Origin: an uncultured Clostridium sp. | GTDB taxonomy: Bacteria > Bacillota > Clostridia > Oscillospirales > Acutalibacteraceae | DNA: 64,000 bases | NCBI GenBank assembly: GCA_934717555.1 | Contig: CAKUYY010000005.1 | Span: forward strand, 3,711-67,710 | Reading direction: 5' to 3' | In this document: positions 43,151 through 52,808 of the stretch, one piece after another | Position numbering within the stretch: the first letter of the stretch is position 1 | How the letters are laid out: each line of letters begins with the position of its first letter | The notes under the pieces: model-generated | Told to the model about the DNA's origin: nothing | Database searches by the model: none | What the model saw: only the letters and a program-made list of their open reading frames with translations | Program-made: the position numbers and the translations under genes

Positions 43151-44987
43151 TCTTTTCCTCCCCAGGCTGCCCGATGTAGTCGCGGATCGCTGTAACAAAT
43201 ATTTCCCCGAAACGCTCCAGTTTCGACGCTCCTACGCCGCTGATTTCCCGCATTTCTTCCAAATTTGCCGGTCGTTTTGCACACATGTCCCGCAGTGTTG
43301 CATCCGTAAACACAACATAGGCGGGAACACCCATACGGTCTGCTTGCTGTTTTCTCAGTTTTTTCAGCTTTTCCAACAGGACAGGATCCACTTCGGCCTC
43401 AATTTTAGGAGCTGGAGGCGACACCTTCTTTTTGGAAGCAAACACTTTCATATGTAAGGAAGTTTCCCCATTTCTCAACTCCCCGCTGGAAGATGTGAAT
43501 TTCAAAATAGGATACTCCCCTTCCAAAACGGAAAGATATCCTTGATTCACTAAATGGTCGATCATAGCACGCACTTGTCTTTTCTCCATCCCAGCGAGGC
43601 TACCATATCCAGGCAGATGGTCAAAATGCATCTGAGAGATCCTAGCGGTCTTGGCACCCACAGCGATATCCACCACCATACCCGCCCCGAACCTCTGACC
43701 CGTCTGGGCCACTATGCCCAACAGACTTTTGGCGGATTCCGTCACATCCACTAAGCTGCTGTTATCCTGGCAGTTACTGCAATTTTGGCATTGGTCGGGC
43801 GCTTTCTCCCCAAAATAACGCAGGAGGAACTGGCGCAGGCAGGTATTAAGGGTAGCGTAAAAAGTCATCTGTTTCAGTTTTTCATATTCCCTGCGGCGCA
43901 GCCTTTCCTTTTGTGTCTCTGTCAGAGTTTCGCTGTCCTCCAATCCCCGGTCAATTAAAAACCGGCACAGACGCACATCCGCCCCGGAATATAAAAGAAT
44001 ACAATCCGCTGGGGCTCCGTCTCTGCCAGCACGGCCGGCTTCCTGATAATACTGCTCCAAATTCATGGGTATGTGATAATGGATCACAAAAGACACATTA
44101 GATTTATCAATTCCCATACCAAATGCATTGGTCGCCACCATAACCCTGCTTCGGTCAAATAGAAACGCTTCCTGATTTTGTAGTCTTTCCTGATCCGAAA
44201 GCCCCGCGTGATAGCGCAGCGCGGAGATCCCCCGGGCGTTAAGTTCCTCACAAAGTTCATCCACACTCTTTCGCGTGCTGCAATAGATAATCCCGGATTT
44301 TTCCGGATACCGCCGCACATACTGCAAAATATAATCTGTCTTATCCCTGGGCCTTTCCACCGCGAAATAGAGATTCTTCCGGTCAAATCCCGTGGTAACA
44401 CAGTAAGGGTCCTGTAATTGCAGCTGAAGCAGGATATCCTCCTTGACCTGCCGGGTAGCGGTGGCAGTGAACGCCGCCACTACTGGACGTTTGGGGAGCT
44501 GCTGTACAAACTCAAAAATTTGGGTATAACTGGGACGGAAGTCATGCCCCCACTGGGAAATACAATGGGCTTCATCCACTGCCAGCAAAGAAATTGGCGT
44601 ATGTCTCGCAAAGTCCAGAAATACCTCTGTAAACAGGCGTTCTGGAGCTACATAAATGATTTTATATATGCCCTGCTTTGCGTTATACATAGCGGCGGAC
44701 ATTTGCCGCGGCGTAAGGGAACTGTTAAAATAAGCGGCCCGTATCCCTGCCTGATTTAAAGCGGTCACCTGATCTTTCATAAGGGAAATCAGCGGCGAAA
44801 CGACCAGCGTAATCCCTTTCATAGCAATAGCGGGCACCTGATAACAAATGGATTTTCCCGCCCCTGTGGGCATGATGGCAAGAACATCCCTTCCGCCAAG
44901 AATACTCTCGATCACCTCTTCCTGTCCCTGCCGAAACTGGGAGTATCCATAATAACGTTGCAGGACGGATAAAGCTTGTGGAATCAT
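43131..44987 (-). CDS. recQ: ATP-dependent DNA helicase RecQ
   Basis: A 3'-5' helicase for recombination and repair. The Walker A box is MPTGAGKS, the DEAH box is VDEAHCIS and the arginine-finger motif is YYQEAGRAGRDG. The zinc-binding Cys (CLRQFLLRYFG then CQNCSNC) and winged-helix RQC domain follow, and an HRDC domain ends the protein. ATG 44987 is about six bases from GGAGGG. It is 618 residues, the full bacterial RecQ architecture. Confidence 0.96.
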   Translation of the reverse strand: MIPQALSVLQRYYGYSQFRQGQEEVIESILGGRDVLAIMPTGAGKSICYQVPAIAMKGITLVVSPLISLMKDQVTALNQAGIRAAYFNSSLTPRQMSAAMYNAKQGIYKIIYVAPERLFTEVFLDFARHTPISLLAVDEAHCISQWGHDFRPSYTQIFEFVQQLPKRPVVAAFTATATRQVKEDILLQLQLQDPYCVTTGFDRKNLYFAVERPRDKTDYILQYVRRYPEKSGIIYCSTRKSVDELCEELNARGISALRYHAGLSDQERLQNQEAFLFDRSRVMVATNAFGMGIDKSNVSFVIHYHIPMNLEQYYQEAGRAGRDGAPADCILLYSGADVRLCRFLIDRGLEDSETLTETQKERLRRREYEKLKQMTFYATLNTCLRQFLLRYFGEKAPDQCQNCSNCQDNSSLVDVTESAKSLLGIVAQTGQRFGAGMVVDIAVGAKTARISQMHFDHLPGYGSLAGMEKRQVRAMIDHLVNQGYLSVLEGEYPILKFTSSSGELRNGETSLHMKVFASKKKVSPPAPKIEAEVDPVLLEKLKKLRKQQADRMGVPAYVVFTDATLRDMCAKRPANLEEMREISGVGASKLERFGEIFVTAIRDYIGQPGEEKNGSIAF

Positions 44988-45169
44988 AGCGCCCTCCTCT
45001 TTGATTAGTAAGCCTATTATATCATATTTTGTAGAAAGGAAGCGGCAGGAAGAAGAGAAATATTTTGATTCTTCCCTTTGATAAAGACTTTTTTTCACAT
45101 TTTATTGCATCATTTATTATAAAAAATTCTCCCTTACCTTTGCGGGCATCAGAGAGGAAAAATATTTTT

Positions 45170-45643
45170 TCATTTCATACACTTTGTTCCATTGGTAAAG
45201 AGAAAAATAGAATCCTCATACAGGAATTCTTGATGCATGTATCCCTCAATCACATTTCTCCAAAACAGGTAGGCTCTTTGACTGCCGTAAGCGGGCCGTA
45301 CTTCCCAATTACCCGGATACTTTTCAAAGATGCTTACCGCTACTTTTCTTCCAATCCCTTTTCTCCTGTATTTGGGGATTACCATAAACTCAGCGATACT
45401 GTGCCCGTCCTGAAATCTCTCCACATGTTCGTTTACCATAACAAACCCAAGCAATTGATTGCAATCAGATTTTTTGATTAAATAAGCATCCCGGCTGTCG
45501 TCACTAAAGTAGGCGTCAAACCATTCATAGGAAAAGGTCCCGTCCTGGTTCATCTCGTTGGAGTCTGTACCGCTTTCCTCAAATAAGGAATACTGTAAAA
45601 GCCTGTATAAAACTTCTCTATCCTTTTCTGTAACCTGCTCCAA
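45170..45643 (-). CDS. GNAT family N-acetyltransferase
   Basis: A 157-residue GNAT protein with the acetyl-CoA motif VIPKYRRKGIGRKV and the C-terminal aromatic segment RAYLFWRNVIEGYMHQEF. The substrate is unknown. It has no obvious operon partner; it lies between recQ and the leuA leader. Confidence 0.88.
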   Translation of the reverse strand: MEQVTEKDREVLYRLLQYSLFEESGTDSNEMNQDGTFSYEWFDAYFSDDSRDAYLIKKSDCNQLLGFVMVNEHVERFQDGHSIAEFMVIPKYRRKGIGRKVAVSIFEKYPGNWEVRPAYGSQRAYLFWRNVIEGYMHQEFLYEDSIFLFTNGTKCMK

Positions 45644-45840
45644 ATTTCATTCCATGGTATCCCCCATTTCTATATAACAAATTTTCTTTTTATTTTATCT
45701 CATCATAGAAATATGTACAAGGAGATGATTTTTGATAATAAAAATTGAGTTACTATTTTTTCTTCCTTTCATTTGTTTGAGACAAACATTTTTATATTAA
45801 ATATACAGATTCTTTTTGATTTTATTGGCAATAATTTCAA

Positions 45841-45869
45841 TTGCAAATCAAAACCTTATCCCTTATACT
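45841..45869 (+). promoter_or_regulatory. Promoter of the leuA leader
   Basis: TTGCAA (45841-45846) and TATACT (45864-45869) with a 17-bp spacer, directly before the T-box leader. Confidence 0.78.
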
Positions 45870-45875
45870 AATAAA

Positions 45876-46190
45876 CAATCAGTTGAAATACGTGGAAGAG
45901 GAATAGTAGGGACATTGAACCCTTCAGAGAGTTGCCGGTTGGTGGAAGGCAGTGGGGAATTTGTTTTGAACTGGCCTTGAAGTAGCGCGTTGAATCCTTG
46001 CAAGAGAGGTAGTAGGCGTTGCCGGGACCTGACCGTTACAGCAGGAGGATATAAGATCATAAAGTTTGATCCGTATCTAAAAAGAGGGCATATTTCTTTC
46101 CGACAAGAAATATGAATTAGAGTGGTACCGCGTGGAACGATTACGAGTTCTTCGTCTCTAAGGAAATGGAGATGAAGGGCTTTTTTTATT
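45876..46190 (+). promoter_or_regulatory. T-box leader of leuA
   Basis: The T-box sequence GAGTGGTACCGCGTGG lies at about 46119-46134. A terminator follows with TTCGTCTC pairing with GAGATGAA and T7 (46146-46187). In the 5' part, TGAACTGG (CTG at 45971-45973) is a candidate specifier codon for leucine. The leader predicts that leuA is switched on when tRNA-Leu is uncharged. Confidence 0.88.
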
Positions 46191-46244
46191 GCCGCCATCT
46201 CCCCCTATTCTAAGTTTTTATTTTTTGGAAAGGATGCGACATCT

Positions 46245-47903
46245 ATGAAAAACGTAAACAAGTATACCCGTCAATATTTTATGCCTCCGGTTTCTTCCTT
46301 GAAATGGACGCAGAAAGAATATGTAGAGAAGGCCCCCATCTGGTGCAGCGTTGATCTGCGGGACGGCAACCAGTCTTTGATTGTCCCTATGAGCCTGGAG
46401 GAAAAACTGGAGTTTTTCCAATACCTGTGCAAAATCGGGTTTAAAGAGATTGAGGTTGGGTTCCCCGCCGCTTCCGAGACAGAATACGAATTCCTGCGCA
46501 CCTTGATCGAACAGGATCTGATCCCGGACGACGTGACCGTCCAGGTGTTGACCCAGTCCCGGGAGCACATCATCCGCAAGACTTTTGAATCCCTGAAAGG
46601 CGCGAAAAATGCTATTGTGCATCTGTATAATTCCACTTCTGTGGCCCAGCGCGAACAGGTATTTAAAAAGTCCAAACAGGAAATTATTGATATCGCTGTT
46701 TTTGGCGCCAAGCTCTTTAATCAGATCGCAGAGGAAACCGGATGTCATTATCAATATGAATATTCCCCGGAAAGTTTTACCGGCACAGAAATGGATTTCG
46801 CGGTGGAAATCTGCAACGCCGTTTTGGATGTGTGGAAACCCACGCCGGACAATAAGGTTATCATCAATCTTCCGGTCACAGTATCCCATTCCATGCCGCA
46901 CGTTTACGCCAGCCAAGTGGAATACATGTGCGATCATCTGAACAACCGGGAAAATGTGATTGTTTCCCTTCATCCCCATAATGACCGCGGCTGTGCAGTT
47001 GCTGACTCCGAATTGGGTCTTTTGGCCGGCGCTGACCGTATCGAAGGCACCCTGTTCGGCAACGGGGAACGCACCGGTAATGTGGATATTGTCACATTGG
47101 CAATGAATATGTATTCCCAGGGCGTGGACCCAAAGCTGAACTTTGAGAATATGCCTGAGGTGGTGTCCACTTACGAAAAAATGACCAACATGAAAGTATA
47201 TGACCGCCAGCCGTACGCTGGTAAGCTGGTATTCGCCGCTTTCTCCGGTTCCCATCAGGACGCTATCGCCAAGGGGATGCGCTGGAGACAGGAACACGAT
47301 TGCGATCACTGGACTGTTCCCTATCTGCCCATCGATCCCAAAGATGTGGGACGGGAATATGACGGTGACGTCATCCGCATCAATAGTCAGTCCGGAAAAG
47401 GTGGTATCGGATATCTCCTCCAGCAGAAATATGGGTTTGACCTGCCTCCCAAGATGCGTGAGGACTTTGGTTACACCGTGAAAAGCGTATCTGATCATGC
47501 CCATAAAGAATTGAGCCCGGCGGAAGTACATGACATCTTCCAAAAAACCTATGTCAACATTCAGGATAATATCCGTTTGGTGGACTATCATGTCACGCGC
47601 AATGGGGATTTTCATGTCACTGTGCACCTAGAGGTAAACGGTGAAGTCAAGGAAATCAGCGGCAGCGGAAACGGCCGGTTAGACGCAGCCAGCAATGCCA
47701 TGAAGCAAAGCCTGGGCCTGGATTATACTATTTTCCAGTATCAGGAGCACGCTCTGGAACAGGGTTCTACCTCTCAGGCAGCCGCTTATGTGGGAATTGC
47801 TGATAAAAACGGCAAAGTTACCTGGGGCGCGGGTATCCATACCGACATTGTGACCGCTTCCATCATGGCTTTGGTCAGCGCTATCAACCGTTCTCAAAAA
47901 TAA
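46245..47903 (+). CDS. leuA: 2-isopropylmalate synthase
   Basis: First step of leucine synthesis, condensing acetyl-CoA with 2-oxoisovalerate. The catalytic TIM barrel has WCSVDLRDGNQSL and the metal-binding SLHPHNDRGCAVAD. The C-terminal regulatory domain gives allosteric control by leucine, with GAGIHTDIVTASI near the end. At 552 residues it is the long LeuA type 2 form. It stands alone: leuB, leuC and leuD do not follow. It is controlled by the T-box leader at 45876-46190. Confidence 0.96.
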   Translation: MKNVNKYTRQYFMPPVSSLKWTQKEYVEKAPIWCSVDLRDGNQSLIVPMSLEEKLEFFQYLCKIGFKEIEVGFPAASETEYEFLRTLIEQDLIPDDVTVQVLTQSREHIIRKTFESLKGAKNAIVHLYNSTSVAQREQVFKKSKQEIIDIAVFGAKLFNQIAEETGCHYQYEYSPESFTGTEMDFAVEICNAVLDVWKPTPDNKVIINLPVTVSHSMPHVYASQVEYMCDHLNNRENVIVSLHPHNDRGCAVADSELGLLAGADRIEGTLFGNGERTGNVDIVTLAMNMYSQGVDPKLNFENMPEVVSTYEKMTNMKVYDRQPYAGKLVFAAFSGSHQDAIAKGMRWRQEHDCDHWTVPYLPIDPKDVGREYDGDVIRINSQSGKGGIGYLLQQKYGFDLPPKMREDFGYTVKSVSDHAHKELSPAEVHDIFQKTYVNIQDNIRLVDYHVTRNGDFHVTVHLEVNGEVKEISGSGNGRLDAASNAMKQSLGLDYTIFQYQEHALEQGSTSQAAAYVGIADKNGKVTWGAGIHTDIVTASIMALVSAINRSQK

Positions 47904-48001
47904 AAGTTCATATTTCATCAACAAAACGTTTCTTTTTAAGCGATTAGTCGGCTTACGGGGAAGCGTCTTGTTTGTTAGCAAAATGTCCGCTCTCAAAAAC
48001 A

Positions 48002-48039
48002 AAAATCCTCCTGCGCAATCAGTGGCACAGGAGGATTTT
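48002..48039 (+). terminator. Terminator of leuA
   Basis: A 12-bp stem (AAAATCCTCCTG with CAGGAGGATTTT) about 100 bases after the leuA stop. Confidence 0.8.
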
Positions 48040-48147
48040 CTGATATACTCATTTTTTATTTTTTATATTTGGAATTGTTCCTCTGATATGATCTATAAAA
48101 ACATCCGATATCTTGGAGTATTCACTTGTCTTCCTATTCAAGAATCC

Positions 48148-48564
48148 CTATTCGCCGATAATTTTTATAAGTGCGTGTTTTTTCCGTTTTCCATCCAATT
48201 CATAATAAAAAATCTGCTCCCAGGTACCGAAATCCAATTTCCCCTGGGTGACGGCCACTACTACTTCCCGCCCCATTACGGTGCGTTTTAAATGAGCGTC
48301 CGCATTATCCTCATATCCATTGTGCTGATACTGGCTGTAGGGCTTTTCCGGGGCAAGTTTCTCAAGCCATACCTCATAGTCATGATGCAATCCTGGCTCA
48401 TCATCATTGATAAAAACACTAGCGGTAATATTCATGGCGTTGACCAGCAGTAGGCCCTCCTGGATCCCGCTTTCACGCAGTGCTTCCTCCACCTGAGGGG
48501 TAATATTGATGATCCCCCTTCTCTGGGGAACACAAAACCAAAGTTCTTTCCGATAAGATTTCAT
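48148..48564 (-). CDS. YjbQ family protein (UPF0047)
   Basis: A 138-residue beta-rich protein of the YjbQ/UPF0047 family, in which some members show thiamine phosphate synthase activity. Conserved segments are [13 protein letters not shown], the [12 protein letters not shown] metal-site region and [16 protein letters not shown] 48564 begins the conserved region; the upstream frame overlaps the sfsA end. It lies 37 bp after sfsA. Confidence 0.9.
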   Translation of the reverse strand: MKSYRKELWFCVPQRRGIINITPQVEEALRESGIQEGLLLVNAMNITASVFINDDEPGLHHDYEVWLEKLAPEKPYSQYQHNGYEDNADAHLKRTVMGREVVVAVTQGKLDFGTWEQIFYYELDGKRKKHALIKIIGE

Positions 48565-48601
48565 ATCAATCTTCCTTTCCTTATGATTCAAATTTTTCCC
48601 G

Positions 48602-49288
48602 CTAAGCCCGCCATACAAAGGGAATTTCCCTAGAAATAACCATAGAATCCGGCGTTACCTCGCAGTCCATGGCTAATATTCGTACCCCTTTGCGTTGCGC
48701 TTCCTGCAAAGCGTACCCAAATTCCGGATGAGTATCCCAATTGGGAGTCATGCTGTGTACCCCTTTCATTTGGATGACAAAAAGCGCAACGGCTTCATAG
48801 CCTTCCTCTGCACAACGGCACAGCTCCTGGATGTGTTTTATCCCTCTTTGAGTAGGGGCATCCGGAAATCTGGCCACCCCGTTCTCCTCCAGAGTGACCC
48901 CTTTGACCTCGATAAACACCTTTTTTTCAATAGTTTCCAGGTAAAAGTCAAGCCGTGATTTTCCATATGGGACTTCCCTTCTGACCTGTGTAGGATGGGA
49001 AAGCAGACCGCCCGCCTTTAACCATTCCTCTGCCGCACGGTTGGGGGCCTGAGCGTCCATATTAATAAGAAAATCCCCTTTTTTTACCGCTATGATATCA
49101 TATTTCGTCTTTCGGGAAGGATTGTCACTTTGCTGTACGTAAACTTGAGCGCGCTTGGTGAGCAATTCTTTACATCGTCCGGTATTCTTCACATGGCATT
49201 TTTCCACTTTACCACTGATTTCCACCCATGCCACAAAACGGTTGGGCCGGGATATAAAATATCCAGGGCAAACCCGGTCATATGTCAT
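48602..49288 (-). CDS. sfsA: DNA/RNA nuclease SfsA
   Basis: Family named for sugar fermentation stimulation in E. coli; it has an OB-fold N-terminus and a PD-(D/E)XK-like C-terminal part. Motifs include [23 protein letters not shown] and FIEVKGVTL with the catalytic-type E-x-K. ATG 49288 overlaps the upstream GNAT stop by 4 bp. It has 228 residues, the standard length. Confidence 0.92.
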   Translation of the reverse strand: MTYDRVCPGYFISRPNRFVAWVEISGKVEKCHVKNTGRCKELLTKRAQVYVQQSDNPSRKTKYDIIAVKKGDFLINMDAQAPNRAAEEWLKAGGLLSHPTQVRREVPYGKSRLDFYLETIEKKVFIEVKGVTLEENGVARFPDAPTQRGIKHIQELCRCAEEGYEAVALFVIQMKGVHSMTPNWDTHPEFGYALQEAQRKGVRILAMDCEVTPDSMVISREIPFVWRA

Positions 49289-50016
49289 TCTTCTAACTTC
49301 CCCTTTCCTTCTACAGGTTCCATCAGCCAATAAACACTCACTTGAGGCGTAATTGAAAATCCCATAGATCTGTGCAATCGATAGGATATTTCATTTCCAT
49401 CTACAATCTGGGAATATGGAACCTGTCCGCGTTCCAGCTGCCAGTTCACTGCGGCCGCCAACAGCGCTTTCCCTATCCCTCTGCCCCGATATTCCGGAAG
49501 GACTTCCAATAATCCCATAGATCCCTCTTCATGCTGTCCAACAAATCCCGCTAAAGCTTCCCCTAAGAAGGCTCCTATCATCACGCCTTCTTCTAAGCTA
49601 CCCCGTAAATACTTTTGATCTGCATGGCCGGAATAATGCCGTTGCAAGGCAGGAAGGAAAGCAAGAGACAACTCCTGTAAACGTGCCGGGCTTTGAAAAA
49701 GGATCGGTTTCTTTCCCCCATATACCGCCTGCCGGCAGCATAAACAGCGGCGGTAAGGAAATAATTCCTGAATTCTCTGAACCAAGTTAAGTTGATGTAC
49801 CGCTATAACCTCTGCTCCCCAGATCTGTCTTAGCGCTTCTTCCCGGAATTCCTCATCCTCTGTGCTCAACAAATAAGCTTTGGACCTTCGATCCTGCAAC
49901 AATATCCCTTTGGAACTCTCCATCTTTTGATCGCCAGTTCCCCTACGGATTTCTTCCAGTAAATCCATATGTGCAATGTCACCTTGTTTTAAATAGGATA
50001 TGGTTGTTTCTCTCAT
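49285..50016 (-). CDS. GNAT family N-acetyltransferase
   Basis: A 243-residue protein with an unusual Cys-containing segment (FPYRRCLCCRQAVYGGKK) and a C-terminal GNAT domain carrying VLPEYRGRGIGKALL. The N-terminal ~110 residues are not recognised. ATG 50016 is used because the conserved charged region begins there; 50070 is possible. It is first in a GNAT-sfsA-yjbQ unit. Confidence 0.82.
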   Translation of the reverse strand: MRETTISYLKQGDIAHMDLLEEIRRGTGDQKMESSKGILLQDRRSKAYLLSTEDEEFREEALRQIWGAEVIAVHQLNLVQRIQELFPYRRCLCCRQAVYGGKKPILFQSPARLQELSLAFLPALQRHYSGHADQKYLRGSLEEGVMIGAFLGEALAGFVGQHEEGSMGLLEVLPEYRGRGIGKALLAAAVNWQLERGQVPYSQIVDGNEISYRLHRSMGFSITPQVSVYWLMEPVEGKGKLEE

Positions 50017-50227
50017 AGCCTTTTTCTTCCGCAGATAAAATCTGTACAAATTCTTTTTTGATAGTACCACAGAATGCTTCCTTGTGCAATGTTCCTCTTG
50101 TTTGCCCCTTCCTACCTCAGCCTGGTTTTTGAAAACTTTTCTCTGTGAAAATGCTTGCTATTCTTGTGTTTAAACATTATAATTTCAATAAATAGATATT
50201 GTAAATTTAAAAAAGGAAGGGGAATTT

Positions 50228-50470
50228 ATGAGAATCCAGGCATGGGAAATTTGGAAAATATGGCATGAAGATACCTCCATCATAGGAATTGTGGGGAACC
50301 TCTCCCCTTTGGAGATCATTCCTATTGTCATCCATGATGGATCTGTTGTGATCGATGTCCCTCATCCTATCCTAATACCACAAGAAGAACTGGTCAAAAA
50401 GATAGGGGTTCTGGAAGAGCCCTTGATCCAGCTAGTCGCCATGGAATATATTAAAAGAAAGAATCTATAA
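50228..50470 (+). CDS. Unrecognised 80-residue protein
   Basis: The frame begins MRIQAWEIWKIWHEDTSIIG and is hydrophobic and beta-prone in the middle (IEIIPIVIHDGSVVIDVPHP-like pattern). GGAAGGGG lies just upstream of the ATG and AT-rich promoter-like sequence precedes it. A strong hairpin follows the stop. It is probably a real gene without known relatives that I can name. Confidence 0.55.
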   Translation: MRIQAWEIWKIWHEDTSIIGIVGNLSPLEIIPIVIHDGSVVIDVPHPILIPQEELVKKIGVLEEPLIQLVAMEYIKRKNL

Positions 50471-50494
50471 AAGATCCCATTGTTTCCTTCACCA

Positions 50495-50536
50495 CACAAA
50501 GGGCCTTCCATCTCGGCTGATGGAAGGCCCTTTGTG
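50495..50536. terminator. 18-bp perfect hairpin between converging transcripts
   Basis: The arms 50495-50512 and 50519-50536 (core CACAAAGGGCCTTCC) pair perfectly with a 6-base loop. It would end the 80-residue ORF transcript and the candidate minus-strand RNA. The T run is weak on both sides. Confidence 0.6.
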
Positions 50537-50662
50537 CAAAAGAAAATATTTCATGGTGTGGTGGCATGCTCCGGGTTGAATCACCCAGCCCATTCATAAA
50601 AACAATCGGCCGTGTTTTTACTAGCAGGCAGTGTTAGCAGATTTAGTTAGAATTAACTAACC
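50537..50662 (-). ncRNA. Candidate small RNA with a near-consensus promoter
   Basis: A strong promoter (50669-50697) fires into about 125 nt with no reading frame, ending at the 18-bp hairpin. The predicted RNA starts with a small stem (TTAGTTA-ATTC-TAACTAA) and holds a GC-rich stem-loop near GGGCTGGGTGATTCAACCC. I do not recognise a known family. Confidence 0.4.
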
Positions 50663-50668
50663 AAATAA

Positions 50669-50697
50669 ATAATACCGGATTTTTGTTATATTGTCAA
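50669..50697 (-). promoter_or_regulatory. Promoter reading into the candidate small RNA
   Basis: Consensus TTGACA (50697-50692) and TATTAT (50674-50669) with a 17-bp spacer. No gene follows it in the same direction for several hundred bases. Confidence 0.75.
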
Positions 50698-50764
50698 GAG
50701 ATTTTCGTTTTGTTATCTATCGTTAACTTTATGAAAACTTCCTGGTTTTCCATGAGGTTCTCTC

Positions 50765-51442
50765 TCATCGTTCGAGAGAGCTCCCCCTTTCCTCCGGCAG
50801 GGCCCGCAGGTCAACAGCGGAAACTTTTCCAAATTGCAAAATCTCCCCTGTCTCCATGGCAACTGGGTGATGGAACAGCGGTCCATCTGTCACCAAAGTG
50901 TGATATTCCCCATTTTCCCCGCAGACATCCACACCGCTATTTTCTAATTCTTGTATAATCGCTCTGTCCAGTGTTTTTCCTAAAAGACTTTCAGGGAGCA
51001 AATCATTGCGGATACATTTGATTCTCGCCTGGTATCCCAAATCTATCGCTTCCTGTACAAGTTCCTTTCTTGGACAATGCCATAACGGGAAAAGCGGTTG
51101 TACAGAAGTATGGCGGCAGCGTTCCCTACACCATAGGGCATGTTCTTCTATATCGATATCTCCAAAAACGCAGGCCTGTATTCCCAACTGTTTCGCCCTC
51201 CGGATGCCATCTTCTAAAGCGGTATGATAGGTTTCCCCCTCTGTCTCACAGCAGATGAGGGGAATACGAAGGGCCTCCCCTATTCTCTCCATAAAATAGC
51301 GGTCAACGCCATGAAACCATGAACGGTCATAGGAGGGATTCACCATGACAATCAAAGCTGCCGGCGTATGCCCTTGTTCGCATATCCGATGCAGAGCCAA
51401 TGTGCTGTCTTTCCCAAAGCTGTAAGATACCGCAACTTTCAT
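50765..51442 (-). CDS. PP-loop ATPase, Dph6/diphthine-ammonia ligase-like
   Basis: ATP-pyrophosphatase family protein with the PP-loop SYSFGKDSTLAL near the N-terminus (SFGKDS where SGGKDS is most common) and a C-terminal NGEYHTLVTDGPLF segment, which is diagnostic of the Dph6-related group. Bacteria have no diphthamide, so the real substrate is unknown. ATG 51442 is seven bases from GGGGG. It ends the unit begun by the ClC gene, about five bases downstream of it. Confidence 0.85.
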   Translation of the reverse strand: MKVAVSYSFGKDSTLALHRICEQGHTPAALIVMVNPSYDRSWFHGVDRYFMERIGEALRIPLICCETEGETYHTALEDGIRRAKQLGIQACVFGDIDIEEHALWCRERCRHTSVQPLFPLWHCPRKELVQEAIDLGYQARIKCIRNDLLPESLLGKTLDRAIIQELENSGVDVCGENGEYHTLVTDGPLFHHPVAMETGEILQFGKVSAVDLRALPEERGSSLER

Positions 51443-51453
51443 TTTCATTCCCC

Positions 51454-52710
51454 CTACTTGCTATTTTGATTGATAAACTCCGGTTTTAATTTAGAATATA
51501 AAATTTTCTGACCACTGTAAAGTCCATAATAACCAGATAGCATATAGCTCACCGCGCAGGCTATGGCAAACAAAAGCAACCCCTGGGCCCCAAAAAGTTC
51601 CACGCTCAAGATGATAGAAGTAACCGGGCAATTTACCACCCCACAAAATAGGGCAACCAAACCGATGGCTGCTCCAAATGAGGGGTTCATTCCCAGTAAG
51701 CCTCCCACTACGCACCCAAATGTGGAGCCTACAAAAAAGGTGGGAACAATTTCCCCTCCTTTGAAGCCGGCACCCAAGGTAAGTGCTGTAAAGATCATCT
51801 TTAGAAAAAAAGCCTCCGGCCTGGCTTGTCCCTGCATGGCATTCTGGATAATCTCCATACCCGCCCCATTATAATCCTTTGTTTGGACCAGATAGGTCAG
51901 GGCAACCACCAGAACGCCTCCCACAACAGCCCGAAGGATACTGTCATGCAGGAATTTTCGGTACAGACCACCTATCCAATGCAGCCCTTTACAAAAAAGG
52001 ACACTCAATCCTCCACAAAGCGCCGCAAGCAATATAACCTGCCCGATAGATGCCGGACCCAGCTCTGGGATGCCTGTGATAGAGAAAAATGTCGGGGCAA
52101 CCCCAAACCCATGGGCAATGGAAAACCCAATCACAGAAGCCAACACACAGGGGACAATCGCCGCATAGTACATCACCCCTACACTGATCACTTCCATAGA
52201 AAAAACCGCTGCTGTCAGCGGGGCTCCAAACAAAGCGGAAAAAGCGGCGCTCATCCCGCACATCACAATAATCCGCTCGTCCTTCTCGTCCAAATGAATC
52301 CAGCGCCCTATTTGATAGGCAATACTTCCCCCCATTTGCAGCGCCGCGCCTTCTCTGCCAGAAGACCCTCCCAGCAAATGGGTAAAAAATGTACTGATAA
52401 AAATAAGCGGCGCTGTCCTGAAGGAAAGGTGCTGGGTAGAACGAACCGATGTAATCACCAGGTTCGTACCCTGGTCCTGTTCCATACCGCACAGCCGGTA
52501 CAACAGCGCAATAGCGGCCCCGCCCAAAGGCAGAAGCCATATGAGCCATCCCTGCTGTATCCGGGTTTCATTGGCCCATTCCATACACAGGTGGAAGAGT
52601 GTCCCCACCCCTCCCATTACCGTTCCCACTACACAGGCGCAAGCCGACCATTTCAAAAAGGCCGCAATATCCGTACAAGCATGGCGAAAGCTTACATTCC
52701 AATGATTCAT
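51454..52710 (-). CDS. ClC-type chloride channel or antiporter
   Basis: A membrane protein of 418 residues with about ten hydrophobic helices. The ClC selectivity region reads GSSGREGAALQMG, close to the canonical GREGP with its gating Glu retained, and GAGFKGGEIVPTFFVGSTFG (20 residues) is the second conserved region. Whether it works as a channel, a Cl/H antiporter or a fluoride carrier cannot be decided from motifs alone. A PP-loop ATPase gene follows immediately. Confidence 0.9.
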   Translation of the reverse strand: MNHWNVSFRHACTDIAAFLKWSACACVVGTVMGGVGTLFHLCMEWANETRIQQGWLIWLLPLGGAAIALLYRLCGMEQDQGTNLVITSVRSTQHLSFRTAPLIFISTFFTHLLGGSSGREGAALQMGGSIAYQIGRWIHLDEKDERIIVMCGMSAAFSALFGAPLTAAVFSMEVISVGVMYYAAIVPCVLASVIGFSIAHGFGVAPTFFSITGIPELGPASIGQVILLAALCGGLSVLFCKGLHWIGGLYRKFLHDSILRAVVGGVLVVALTYLVQTKDYNGAGMEIIQNAMQGQARPEAFFLKMIFTALTLGAGFKGGEIVPTFFVGSTFGCVVGGLLGMNPSFGAAIGLVALFCGVVNCPVTSIILSVELFGAQGLLLFAIACAVSYMLSGYYGLYSGQKILYSKLKPEFINQNSK

Positions 52711-52808
52711 GACCGATTCCTTCCATTTATCCTGAATCCTTTTTTCTTATCATAACAACAGGCCTGTCCAAAGACAAGCCTGTAACAACATCATATCTGA
52801 AGTATTTC

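Noticed and set aside
46218..47627. A 469-codon open frame on the strand opposite leuA
   Set aside because: It is the mirror of a strongly coding gene. leuA has a T-box, ribosome binding site and family motifs; the antisense frame has none of these and no recognisable domain.
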